The position numbers and the translations under genes are program-made. Shown here piece after piece: positions 52,052 through 61,348 of a stretch of DNA of 64,000 nt. Source of the DNA: an uncultured Flavobacteriaceae bacterium (GTDB lineage Bacteria; Bacteroidota; Bacteroidia; Flavobacteriales; Flavobacteriaceae). The notes beneath the pieces were generated by a model. It was not told the DNA's origin and did not search any database. It saw only the letters and a program-made list of their open reading frames with translations. The stretch's first letter is position 1, and each line of letters starts with the position of its first letter. The stretch covers positions 186,001 to 250,000 of the forward strand of contig CANKYF010000005.1 in assembly GCA_947487895.1 (NCBI GenBank). Reading direction: 5' to 3'.

Positions 52052-55000
52052 TTAGTTAGTCTTATAGCTTATAAAATTGATGTAATCATTATTATTGGCA
52101 ACTAGTATCATTGGCTTGCCTTTAACAGTAATAAATGCTAAATCTTTAACGTCTTTTGGTGTGTAAAATCCACTATCTAATATTGAAAGTGGCGTAAAGT
52201 CTCCTTTACCGTTACCACTTAAAAAGATGCCCGTACCGGCATCATTTCTAGGCGTTTCAATTTCTGAATTATATAGATTGCCAGCTCCAATAATATCTAA
52301 ATGCCCATCATTATTAAAATCCTTTACCAGAATTTGATTGATACTAGACAATTGAATTTCATTTGGTAATTCATGCAGTATAAATTGTCCGTTTTTATTT
52401 TCAATAAATGATGTTGCAAAGGTATTTACCTGATAGTGCAGTGCTTTTTCTAAATCTTCTTCGCCATAAACATCAACTAATGTAGCTTCGGCAAATTCAT
52501 TATAAGTTTTAAACTTATGTTTTATGGCACTAATTTGTGAAGAGGAACATGAACGTCCACGAACGGGGTATTTTTTACCTTCATTAAAGTAACTTAAGAC
52601 AATATCGTTTTTATTATTGTTGTCAAAGTCATTGAAATAAATATCGAAAGTTTCATTGTCTGAAGATTTGTATTTATAATTTAATCCTAGATTTCCAGCT
52701 ATAAAATCTATATCACCATCTTCATCAAAATCACCACTGGTAATACTAAACCACCAGCCAGTTGAGTTTTTCAAGCCTGATTGATTTGAAATTTCAGTGA
52801 ATTTTTCACCTTGATTATTAGTGAAAACACGAATAGGCATCCATTCACCAACAGCAATTATATCTTGCCAACCATCATTATTAATGTCTTCTAAGCTAAT
52901 GGCTGTAGTTAATCCTAGCTTATTGAATTCTGGTATTAAAACATTTGTAACATCTAAAAAATTAACTTTTTCTGGGGTACTAACGTTTTCCAGAATATAT
53001 GTTTTAGAAGGAGAGGGGTAGTTACCTGGTACTAATCTACCACAAACCAAGAGATCTAAATCGCCATCTTTATCAAAATCTAAATTATAAACTCTGGAAC
53101 CACTTGAAATCATTGTTGGTAGAGCGCCTTTTACATGGATTAAATTTCCTGAACCATCATTTATATATAACCTGTCTTGAAGATGCGTAGAATCAGGTTC
53201 AAACTCATTTCCGCCACTAACAATATATAAATCTAAATCACCATCATTATCGGCATCAAACATTAAAGATCCCATGTCTTCTTTTATTATATGGCTATTA
53301 AAATCAAATGTTTTTTTATCAAAAGAACCTTTTTCATTTTGATAAAATAAGCCTCCTGTTTGTTTTGAAGCGCCACTTATGTAAAAATCATCAAGCCCAT
53401 CATTGTTTAGGTCTCCTACTGAAATATAAGGACCATAAGTTGAGGTTTTATGGGGTAATAATATTTCTTTTTTATAGTCATTATACGCATTCTCTTTGTG
53501 AATAAATAATGAATCTAAAAAGGTATTTTGAGAATTAAAAATCTGACTATTGGTTATATGTTCTTTTGAAGGAAGTATAGCATCTGCCTCATCATAGTTG
53601 ATAGTTATTCTTTTATTTGCAGAAACGTTTATTAGTGTTTGGGTTTTACCATCAGGCCAATTAATTTGTAATGTATCTACAGTGTTTTTTTTCCCTAAAC
53701 CAAAATGAAGTTGAGGTGCCATGGAAGAGATATAACCATGTTCTAAACTTAGTTCTTGAAATTGTTTTTCGCCATTACTAATAAGGGTGCATTTAGTACC
53801 TATTCCTTTCTTGTTAAACTTAGTGCCTTTAAATTGTACAGTTAAATAATTATTGTTTTCGATATTATTGTTTTTAAAAATAACTGCTTTATCATCAATA
53901 TTATTTAGAATAATTTCTAAATCGCCATCATTATCTAAATCAGCATAGGCAACACCGTTTGAAAACCCTTCAAATTGTAGCCCCCAATCTTTATTTATTT
54001 TTTTAAAGGTTAAATCTTTTAAGTTTTTAAAGGCAAAATTATCTGTTTTCTCTGATGGCATTTTTAATGAATTTTTTAAACCATCTATTTTTTGATTGCC
54101 TCCAAAAGGCTTTTTGTTTTGTTTTATATTATTAAAAAAGTCTGTATTGTTTATTTCTCTTCTGGTTCCGTTTGAAACGTATAAATCTTTCCATCCGTCA
54201 TTATCTAAATCAGCAAAAATAGGTCCCCAACTCCAGTCTGTACTTGAGGTATTTGAAATTCTGGAAATGTTATTAAATACAGGAGTGTTGTTGTTTAAAA
54301 CGCCCGCATTTAATTGGAGGCAGTTATGCATATATTGATAGTAAAACCCTGAATTATATGTGTCCCAAAACACTTGAGGATTCATACTAGCCATATTGGC
54401 TTTAGAACGCTTGTTAGTAGAGGCATCCATATCTGCTTGAAATATATCCAGGAAGCCATCATTATTAATATCGGCAATATCTGAACCCATACCATAAAGA
54501 GCTGTATGTTTTACAGAAGTTTCTATGGTGTTTTTAAAGGTGCCATCTCCGTTGTTTAGATATAAAAAATCTGCACTGGCAAAGTCATTACTAACATAGA
54601 TGTCTTTTAAACTATCATTATTTAAATCACTAATACTTGCGCTTAAAGACAGGCTGTATGAAAGTAAACCAGCTTCTTTTGTAATGTCTGTAAAGGTAGC
54701 ATTGCCATTATTTCTATATAAATGATTGGAATGTTTATGTAATGCGTGTCTTATATGTTGTTTAAAAGTTTCAGGGGTAGTTTTAAAAGGTGTAATAGGG
54801 TAATTGGCTACGTATAAGTCTAAATCACCATCATTATCGAAATCAAAAAAAGTACTTTGTGTGCTGTGTCCCTTATCTGCGATTCCGTATGCTTCAGCTT
54901 GCTCTTTAAAAGTGATGTAACCCTCTTTATTTATACCTTGATTTACCAAAAGTTTGTTAGGACAATTTTGTTGTTTGCCAGAAACACTTAAATAGATATC

Positions 55001-55375
55001 TAACCAACCATCATTATTAATATCTACTGTTGTGGCACCTAAAAACCAGTCTTTGCTTAAACCTGCATTAGATCTTTCTGTAATATCTTCAAAACTTAAA
55101 TTACCATTGTTTAAATATAATTTGTTGGTTACCATATTACCTGTAAAATACAGATCTTGTAAGTTGTCATTGTTAAAATCGCCAACAGCAATGCCTCCAC
55201 CCATGTAAATGTATGGGTAATTGAAATAGTTTAGTGTATCAGATTCTGTAAGTTTATTTATAAATTCAATATTGGAATCTTCAGAACTTAATAATGTGAA
55301 CTGTTTTTTTTCAATACTGGAATCTTTTGAACAAGACAGAATAAAAAGGAAAATAAGAATGCCAAGCCATTTCAT
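52052..55375 (-). CDS. FG-GAP/VCBS-repeat lipoprotein with UnbV/ASPIC domain (first copy of pair)
   Basis: Also 1107 residues when started at 55375 (MKWLGILIFLFILSC, lipobox Cys15); an upstream extension of 17 codons is not needed. About fourteen DxNxDGxxD units and the same ASPIC block (HGYISSMAPQLHFGLG, DTLQINWPDGK). It is a clear paralogue of the next gene along its full length (shared WSWSCIGSD/WSWGPIFAD, YPVRGRSCSS, LLPHK). Located 110 bases downstream of susD, with a hairpin between them. Confidence 0.9.
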   Translation of the reverse strand: MKWLGILIFLFILSCSKDSSIEKKQFTLLSSEDSNIEFINKLTESDTLNYFNYPYIYMGGGIAVGDFNNDNLQDLYFTGNMVTNKLYLNNGNLSFEDITERSNAGLSKDWFLGATTVDINNDGWLDIYLSVSGKQQNCPNKLLVNQGINKEGYITFKEQAEAYGIADKGHSTQSTFFDFDNDGDLDLYVANYPITPFKTTPETFKQHIRHALHKHSNHLYRNNGNATFTDITKEAGLLSYSLSLSASISDLNNDSLKDIYVSNDFASADFLYLNNGDGTFKNTIETSVKHTALYGMGSDIADINNDGFLDIFQADMDASTNKRSKANMASMNPQVFWDTYNSGFYYQYMHNCLQLNAGVLNNNTPVFNNISRISNTSSTDWSWGPIFADLDNDGWKDLYVSNGTRREINNTDFFNNIKQNKKPFGGNQKIDGLKNSLKMPSEKTDNFAFKNLKDLTFKKINKDWGLQFEGFSNGVAYADLDNDGDLEIILNNIDDKAVIFKNNNIENNNYLTVQFKGTKFNKKGIGTKCTLISNGEKQFQELSLEHGYISSMAPQLHFGLGKKNTVDTLQINWPDGKTQTLINVSANKRITINYDEADAILPSKEHITNSQIFNSQNTFLDSLFIHKENAYNDYKKEILLPHKTSTYGPYISVGDLNNDGLDDFYISGASKQTGGLFYQNEKGSFDKKTFDFNSHIIKEDMGSLMFDADNDGDLDLYIVSGGNEFEPDSTHLQDRLYINDGSGNLIHVKGALPTMISSGSRVYNLDFDKDGDLDLLVCGRLVPGNYPSPSKTYILENVSTPEKVNFLDVTNVLIPEFNKLGLTTAISLEDINNDGWQDIIAVGEWMPIRVFTNNQGEKFTEISNQSGLKNSTGWWFSITSGDFDEDGDIDFIAGNLGLNYKYKSSDNETFDIYFNDFDNNNKNDIVLSYFNEGKKYPVRGRSCSSSQISAIKHKFKTYNEFAEATLVDVYGEEDLEKALHYQVNTFATSFIENKNGQFILHELPNEIQLSSINQILVKDFNNDGHLDIIGAGNLYNSEIETPRNDAGTGIFLSGNGKGDFTPLSILDSGFYTPKDVKDLAFITVKGKPMILVANNNDYINFISYKTN

Positions 55376-55411
55376 AAAGACATATTTTATAAGAATAAAT
55401 AAAGATAGAAA

Positions 55412-55441
55412 ATCCTGTAGCGTCAATTGACACTACAGGAT
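55412..55441 (-). terminator. Hairpin between susD and the FG-GAP genes (partial terminator)
   Basis: ATCCTGTAG and CTACAGGAT enclose a nearly self-complementary core (TCAATTGA). On the minus strand it is followed by TTTTCT, a weak T-run. This would dampen rather than stop transcription into the FG-GAP genes, so they would be expressed less than susCD. Confidence 0.65.
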
Positions 55442-55485
55442 CAGCAAATTAACTAAACTATAACAATCTTAAAATGCTATTAGAT

Positions 55486-56901
55486 TTATAAATTAGTGTT
55501 TCCTTGCAATTCTATATTAGGTATTGGCAATAAATAAGAATCGCCATCAAACCTTTGTAAATCCAACCACCTGGACTGCTCTCCTGCTAGTTCAACCCAT
55601 CTTTCGTGTTTTATGGCGTCTAAGATAGCCTGTGTTCCGGACACGCTAATGGCAGGAAGATTAACAGAAGGTCTTGCTCTTACCTGATTTAAATACCCAA
55701 GTGCAACTGTTTCAGATCCACCTGAACGAATTTCTGCTTCTGCCTGCATAAGTAGTACATCTGCATAACGAAGTACTCTTGCATTAATACCACTATCTGT
55801 TGTTTCTGATTCTCTATTATCCAGGTTTTGGTATTTTCTCCACGCTGGATTATCATCTGGTCCAATTTCACCTGAAATAAAAGTAGAGGCTCCATTATTA
55901 AAAGTATTCGTCATAGTGCCATTATCACTATCATCAATAGAATAGAAATTAGCGGCATAACGTGTGTCGTCATCTTCATATTCATCTAAAAGTTCCTGGC
56001 TTGGTTTTACATTATACCACCCAGAATACTCCATGGCTCTAAATGATGTTTCAGAATTATCAAGGCCATTTTGATTCCATGAATCTCCACCCCCAGTAGA
56101 TTCATCAAAAATCACTTCAAAAAGAGATTCGTCATTATGTTCTCCTGCTACAGTAAAATTATCTCTGTAGTTATCAACTAAGTTATATCCAGAAACATTT
56201 CCTAAAGCTGTTTTAGCTGCAGCGGCATCACCACTTTGTAATAGTACTTTCCCCAATAATGCCCAAGCTGAACCAGATGTTGGTCTACCTACTTCTTGAG
56301 TGCCTTTTGCTGGTAAGTTAGTTGTTGCAAATTGCAAGTCAGTTACAATAGCATTATAAACATCTGCTACAGATGATTTTGGTCTGCCACCTTGTACCAC
56401 TTCTAAATCTAAGACTAAAGGTATTTCACCATACTTTGCTACTAAATTGAAATAGCAAAGAGCTCTTATAAATCTTGTTTCTCCTAACCTAGCTGCTATT
56501 TCAGTATCAGGGATATTCTCAAAATTTTCTTCATTAACAATGACAAAATTACAACGCCCAATAGCTTGATAGTTATGTTGCCAATACTGATTATTACCAT
56601 TATTTGCTTCATCTACATCTCTATTTATCATTTGTACTTTATCTGCTTCTAAATTTCCAGCAGCATAATTTTCACCTGCTACATTATCATTTATATAATA
56701 CTGATATCTGGCATAATTACCTACTTCTTGTAAGTAAGTATACGCTGCTGTTACTGCCGATTCTAGTTGTGCACTAGATTTGAAGAATGTCTCAGCTGAT
56801 AATTGGTTGGGATTTTTTAACTCTATTTCTGATTCATCGCATGAAATTAGAATCCCAATCATCACTGTTAAAACAGTAAAAAAGATTTTAAATTTTTTCA
56901 T
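55486..56901 (-). CDS. susD: SusD/RagB-family glycan-binding lipoprotein
   Basis: A 471-residue outer-membrane lipoprotein (lipobox LISC, Cys21). It has the SusD N-terminal signature LKNPNQLSAETFFKSSAQLESAVTAAYTYLQ, TPR-like helices (ETRFIRALCYFNLVAKYGEIPLVL), and the C-terminal motif VLRYADVLLMQAEAEIRSG with VELAGEQSRWLDLQRF. It covers the SusC channel and binds the glycan. 24 bases after susC. Confidence 0.95.
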   Translation of the reverse strand: MKKFKIFFTVLTVMIGILISCDESEIELKNPNQLSAETFFKSSAQLESAVTAAYTYLQEVGNYARYQYYINDNVAGENYAAGNLEADKVQMINRDVDEANNGNNQYWQHNYQAIGRCNFVIVNEENFENIPDTEIAARLGETRFIRALCYFNLVAKYGEIPLVLDLEVVQGGRPKSSVADVYNAIVTDLQFATTNLPAKGTQEVGRPTSGSAWALLGKVLLQSGDAAAAKTALGNVSGYNLVDNYRDNFTVAGEHNDESLFEVIFDESTGGGDSWNQNGLDNSETSFRAMEYSGWYNVKPSQELLDEYEDDDTRYAANFYSIDDSDNGTMTNTFNNGASTFISGEIGPDDNPAWRKYQNLDNRESETTDSGINARVLRYADVLLMQAEAEIRSGGSETVALGYLNQVRARPSVNLPAISVSGTQAILDAIKHERWVELAGEQSRWLDLQRFDGDSYLLPIPNIELQGNTNL

Positions 56902-56925
56902 ATTGTAAGTTATTCGTTTTATGGG

Positions 56926-59900
56926 TTAAAAAGCTAATTGTACACCTGCAATAAAAGATCTAGGTTGAGGAAACACACCTCTGTCAATACCTACACCTGC
57001 CGCAGGAGATAGTTGTCCGCTGGTTATAGTAGTACTTCCGCCAATTTCAGGATCATAACCAGAGTAGTTAGTAATAGTAAATAAGTTCTGAGCAGTTACA
57101 TAAACTCTAAACTTAGATAGTGATCCGTTCATGAATGTTGATAATGTTTCGTTAGGTAAACTGTAACCAATGGTAAGGTTTCTTAGTTTCGCATAAGCAC
57201 CATTTTCTATAAAACGGTCAGAGCGGTTTACGTTTTCAGAATGGTCTGCTGTGAACCTTGGAACAGAAGTGTTTGTATTAGTAGGTGTCCATCTATTTAA
57301 AACAGCTGTTCCTGCATTAAACAAACGTGTCATACCCTCTAAGTCATAAATATTGGTATTATATATATCATTACCACTTACTCCACTAAAGAATAAAGTA
57401 GCATCGAAATTTTTATAATTAGCTGATAGGTTTATACCATAGGTTAATGTTGGGAATGGATTTCCTATTTTCACATTATCTTCACTATTAATAACACCAT
57501 CGTTATTTTGATCTACAAAGCGTAGATCTCCTGGAGCTGTATTGGGATGTTGAGTGGCATGATTATCAACTTCAGCTTGAGATTGAAATAATCCATCAGT
57601 TTCAAGTCCATAAAAATAAAATAACGACTCTCCTTCTGTAATTCTAGATAAATTTTCATTTTCAAAAGAAGAACTTTCTATAAATGATAGTTCACCTAAG
57701 TCGGTTGCCTCATTTTTAGATGTGCCTAAATTAACATTTGCCGACCAACTAAAATCGCTATCTGAATTGTGGTTATAGCCTATATTAAGTTCAAATCCTT
57801 TGGTGTTAGTTGAAGCGCCGTTTCTTTGTGTGAATGCAGCTCCTAAACCATCTGATGTTACATTAGGTATAGGTACAATAACATCATCAATATCATTGTT
57901 ATAATATTCTAAAGATACAGTAAGCGCATTGTTATAAAAACCAGCATCTAACCCTATGTTTGTCATGCTTGCTTCTTCCCATTTTAAATCTGGGTTTGCA
58001 GCACCAAAATTAGAAACACCTACATTGTTATTTAATCCAATATATCCATATCGAGGTATTAATCCAGCTTCAAATACATAATCTACAGAGCCATCATTAC
58101 CAGTTTTACCCCATGAACCTCTTAGCTTTAAGTTACTTATTACACTAGAGTCTTTTAAAAAGTCTTCTTCGCTTAAAACCCAACCAAGAGAAACAGCAGG
58201 GAAAGTACCCCATCTATTATTACTACCAAATCGAGAGGATCCATCACGTCTTATAGATGCAGATAATATGTACTTATTATCATAATTGTAATTTACTCTA
58301 CCTATATATGATATAAGACCGTATTCAAAAAGTTGATTTGTTATTACTCCATTCCCCTGAATTACCGGTACTGCATTGGTTAAAGGGTTTGATGCCTGAG
58401 ATCTGTTATTTCGTGTTGTAGTCTCGAATTTTTCTAAAACTGCTAAAAGATCCAGATTGTGTACATCATTAAAAACAGTAGAATATGTTAATGAATTTGT
58501 GAATGTATTAGAACTAAATGTATTTGTTATTTGATCTAATTGGGCTGCATTTCTTTCATTTATACCCTCATCAAATGAAGGTCTAAAGATATTAGTAGAA
58601 GCTGAGGTTCTTTCAAAACCGTATTGAAACTTATATTCAAGATTATCTATAAACTCATATGAAGCATAAAAAGATCCTAATATTTTTGAAACATCAGTTA
58701 TATTATCGCTTATTGTCTGAACTCTAACAGGGTTTTCTGCATCAGAACCATTATCTAAAGCAGTATCAGTTCCACCAAAACCACCAGGGTTATTTGCGTC
58801 AAAAACTGGTGTATAAGGGAGCGATTTTATCACATGTTCTAATAGCGATCTACCACCTGCTTGTTCTTCATTTTTCATTTCAGTATCAGCAATTGCAAGT
58901 GTTTCCCCAATTTTTAATTTATTACCTATTTTAAACTCACTGTTGGCTCTTAATGAAGCTCTGTTAAACCCAGTGTTTATTATAATACCTTCTTGATCAA
59001 TATAACCTGCTGATATGTTAAAAATAGCAGAGTCTGTACCTCCAGACAACCCAATATTAGTGTTATGCATAATGGCATTTTGGAAAATTTCATCTTGCCA
59101 GTCTGTATTTAATTCTGTTGATGCTGGGTCTGTGGTATATCTATTAGGAAGCCCATATGTAGCATCTGCAAAATCTCTAAATTGGCTGGAGTTCAAAAGA
59201 TCTAATTTTCTAGGAACACTCTGAGATGATAAATAAGAATCAAAGGTGACTTTAGTTTTTCCAGCTCTACCTTTTTTAGTTGTAATAATAACAACCCCAT
59301 TTGATGCCCGTGAACCATAAATTGCTGCCGTTGAAGCATCTTTTAAAACATTGATAGTTTCTATATCGTTTGGATTAATTTCGTTGATCCCTCCAGATAC
59401 AATACCGTCTATTACATATAATGGTTGGTTATTCCCAAAAGTACCCAGGCCACGAATTTGAACCTGCGGAGCTGTTCCAGGTGAGCCAGCATTGATAATT
59501 GTTACACCAGGTGCTTGACCTTGCAAAGCTTGATCTGCCGATATAACAGGTGTTTTGTTAATATCTTCAGATTTTACCGAAGATATAGCCCCTGTTACTA
59601 AGCGTCTGGATGTTTTTCCATAACCTACTACAACTACTTCATTTAAAGCACTTGCATCTGAAACAAGTACAACATTAATAGTTGTTTGATTACCAACAGT
59701 GATTTCCTGTGTTTCATAACCTACAAAACTGAAAACCAATACAGCATCATTACTAATATTTGTAAGGCTGTAATTCCCGTCAAAATCAGTAACTGCTCCG
59801 TTTGAAGTTCCTTTAACTAATACATTAGCACCAGGTAAAGGACCATCGGCGTCTGAAATAGTACCAGTGATATTTTGCCCAAACATAGAGATGCTTAAAA

Positions 59901-59946
59901 TAAAGACCACCAATAAGATTAAATTTTTAAATAATTTTTTTTTCAT
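56926..59946 (-). CDS. susC: SusC/RagA-family TonB-linked outer-membrane transporter
   Basis: 1006 residues: signal peptide (1-23), carboxypeptidase-regulatory-like domain (about 25-100: GPLPGANVLVKGTSNGAVTDFDGNYSL), plug (about 105-225: INVLKDASTAAIYGSRASNGVVIITTKKG) and a 22-strand barrel ending in Phe. There is no STN domain, so it is not of the anti-sigma-coupled type, consistent with control by the AraC gene across the divergent gap. Imports oligosaccharides; with a GH3 beta-glucosidase next door a beta-glucan such as laminarin is plausible. Confidence 0.96.
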   Translation of the reverse strand: MKKKLFKNLILLVVFILSISMFGQNITGTISDADGPLPGANVLVKGTSNGAVTDFDGNYSLTNISNDAVLVFSFVGYETQEITVGNQTTINVVLVSDASALNEVVVVGYGKTSRRLVTGAISSVKSEDINKTPVISADQALQGQAPGVTIINAGSPGTAPQVQIRGLGTFGNNQPLYVIDGIVSGGINEINPNDIETINVLKDASTAAIYGSRASNGVVIITTKKGRAGKTKVTFDSYLSSQSVPRKLDLLNSSQFRDFADATYGLPNRYTTDPASTELNTDWQDEIFQNAIMHNTNIGLSGGTDSAIFNISAGYIDQEGIIINTGFNRASLRANSEFKIGNKLKIGETLAIADTEMKNEEQAGGRSLLEHVIKSLPYTPVFDANNPGGFGGTDTALDNGSDAENPVRVQTISDNITDVSKILGSFYASYEFIDNLEYKFQYGFERTSASTNIFRPSFDEGINERNAAQLDQITNTFSSNTFTNSLTYSTVFNDVHNLDLLAVLEKFETTTRNNRSQASNPLTNAVPVIQGNGVITNQLFEYGLISYIGRVNYNYDNKYILSASIRRDGSSRFGSNNRWGTFPAVSLGWVLSEEDFLKDSSVISNLKLRGSWGKTGNDGSVDYVFEAGLIPRYGYIGLNNNVGVSNFGAANPDLKWEEASMTNIGLDAGFYNNALTVSLEYYNNDIDDVIVPIPNVTSDGLGAAFTQRNGASTNTKGFELNIGYNHNSDSDFSWSANVNLGTSKNEATDLGELSFIESSSFENENLSRITEGESLFYFYGLETDGLFQSQAEVDNHATQHPNTAPGDLRFVDQNNDGVINSEDNVKIGNPFPTLTYGINLSANYKNFDATLFFSGVSGNDIYNTNIYDLEGMTRLFNAGTAVLNRWTPTNTNTSVPRFTADHSENVNRSDRFIENGAYAKLRNLTIGYSLPNETLSTFMNGSLSKFRVYVTAQNLFTITNYSGYDPEIGGSTTITSGQLSPAAGVGIDRGVFPQPRSFIAGVQLAF

Positions 59947-60073
59947 AAGTTGTTGTTAATTAGTTTATTAAAAATAATTTTTTAATAATCGTATTAAATA
60001 GATTAGATTTGTAATAAATTGTGATATTAAAAATCTGCATTATTTAATACTACTTATTTTTTAATTGGTGATA

Positions 60074-60081
60074 CAAAAGTA
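60074..60081 (-). promoter_or_regulatory. Candidate -7 box of the susCD operon
   Basis: Reads TACTTTTG on the minus strand (TAnnTTTG), leaving a leader of about 120 bases before susC. The long AT-rich leader is usual for Sus-type operons. Confidence 0.5.
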
Positions 60082-60162
60082 ACATCGAAGTTATCATATA
60101 TATAATATGATTTTACCAAATATTAATATATATTTTTCACAATATCTTAAAAAACACACCAT

Positions 60163-61038
60163 ATGTTAGATAATATACATAGAGAGATCACCCAGCTGAC
60201 TCCAGAGGATAGTTTTTTAGTCTTTGACCGGGTAAAAGACGATTTTGATTTTCCAATTCATTTCCACCCTGAGTACGAATTGAATTTTATTCAAAATGGA
60301 AAAGGAGTAAGAAGAATAGCTGGAGATAGTATTGAAGAAATTGATGATATAGAATTAGTGTTTGTAGGTTCGAATCTGGTTCACGGTTGGGAATTGTATA
60401 AATGCCAGAGTAAAAAAATACATGAAATCACTATTCATATAAATTATGATTTGTTAGATGATAAGTTGTTGGCTAGAAATATATTCAAACCAATTAAAGA
60501 TATGTTTGACAAATCTTCTCATGGTATTTTATTTTCTAAAAAAACATCTATTGAGATGGCCTCAAGGCTTATAAAACTTACTAAAACAGATGGTATTGAT
60601 TATTATTTAGAGTTTGTTTCCATATTATATGACTTGGCAAATTCAAGAAACCAAAGATTACTTTCTAGTGCTACCACGCAAAAAAAGAGTTTTGAAAACA
60701 GCTCTAAAATAAAAAAGGTGTACGATTATATACAAAGCAATTTTGATAAAAAAATATCTCTAGACGAGATTTCTTCCTTAGTTAATATGAGTCCTATGTC
60801 TTTTAATAGATTCATTAAAAAGCGGACTGGTAAAACGTTTGTTGTGTATGTAAATAGTACCCGTATAAGTCATGCAAGCAAACTTCTTTTAGAAACAGAC
60901 TTAAGCGTTGCTGAGATAAGCTTTAAGTGTGGGTTTAATAACATAGCTAACTTCAATCGTATTTTTAAAAAGGAAAAAAACGCGACACCCAGTGAATTTA
61001 GAGAAGACTTTAATGCCTGTGTAAGACGGGTTTTATAA
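60163..61038 (+). CDS. AraC-family regulator of the glycan locus
   Basis: A 291-residue regulator. The cupin part has HFHPEYELNFIQNGKGVRRI and LVFVGSNLVHGWE. The C-terminal double helix-turn-helix has SVAEISFKCGFNNIANFNRIFKKEKNATPSEFRE. It matches the 9586-10461 regulator in design and many residues. Divergent from susC and ahead of the GH3 gene, so it likely senses a sugar and controls both sides. Confidence 0.93.
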   Translation: MLDNIHREITQLTPEDSFLVFDRVKDDFDFPIHFHPEYELNFIQNGKGVRRIAGDSIEEIDDIELVFVGSNLVHGWELYKCQSKKIHEITIHINYDLLDDKLLARNIFKPIKDMFDKSSHGILFSKKTSIEMASRLIKLTKTDGIDYYLEFVSILYDLANSRNQRLLSSATTQKKSFENSSKIKKVYDYIQSNFDKKISLDEISSLVNMSPMSFNRFIKKRTGKTFVVYVNSTRISHASKLLLETDLSVAEISFKCGFNNIANFNRIFKKEKNATPSEFREDFNACVRRVL

Positions 61039-61348
61039 TATAATAGTGTAGTCTTATTTATTTAAAATAGTATCACTATTTGATTATATAAGATAGTTTG
61101 ATGAGTGCCGTTATGCATATTTTTGTGAAATAAATTTGCAAAAGGAATTGTTTTTTACGGTTATTTTCTAACCAACATACTGTTTTGTCTTATTTTTCGA
61201 GCAAATTTTTAAAATTTGTTTAGCAATCATAATTCAATATTTTGTTTAATACATTGATTAAATAATATTATATATTAATTATATAGTACATGTAAAATGA
61301 TATAAATATGTGTTTTTTGAATAATTATGTAAAAGAAATGCCTTTGTT
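61039..61348. other. 310-base interval before the GH3 gene
   Basis: AT-rich, without a gene. Two possible -7 boxes occur, TATTTTTG (61118-61125) and TAAATTTG (61131-61138), neither with a -33 TTG at the right spacing. Confidence 0.5.

Noticed and set aside
53308-54338. Plus-strand frames inside the FG-GAP genes
   Set aside because: Antisense to repeated DxNxDG codons; no independent support.
55689-55895. Minus-strand 68-codon frame within susD
   Set aside because: Out-of-frame shadow of SusD on the same strand.
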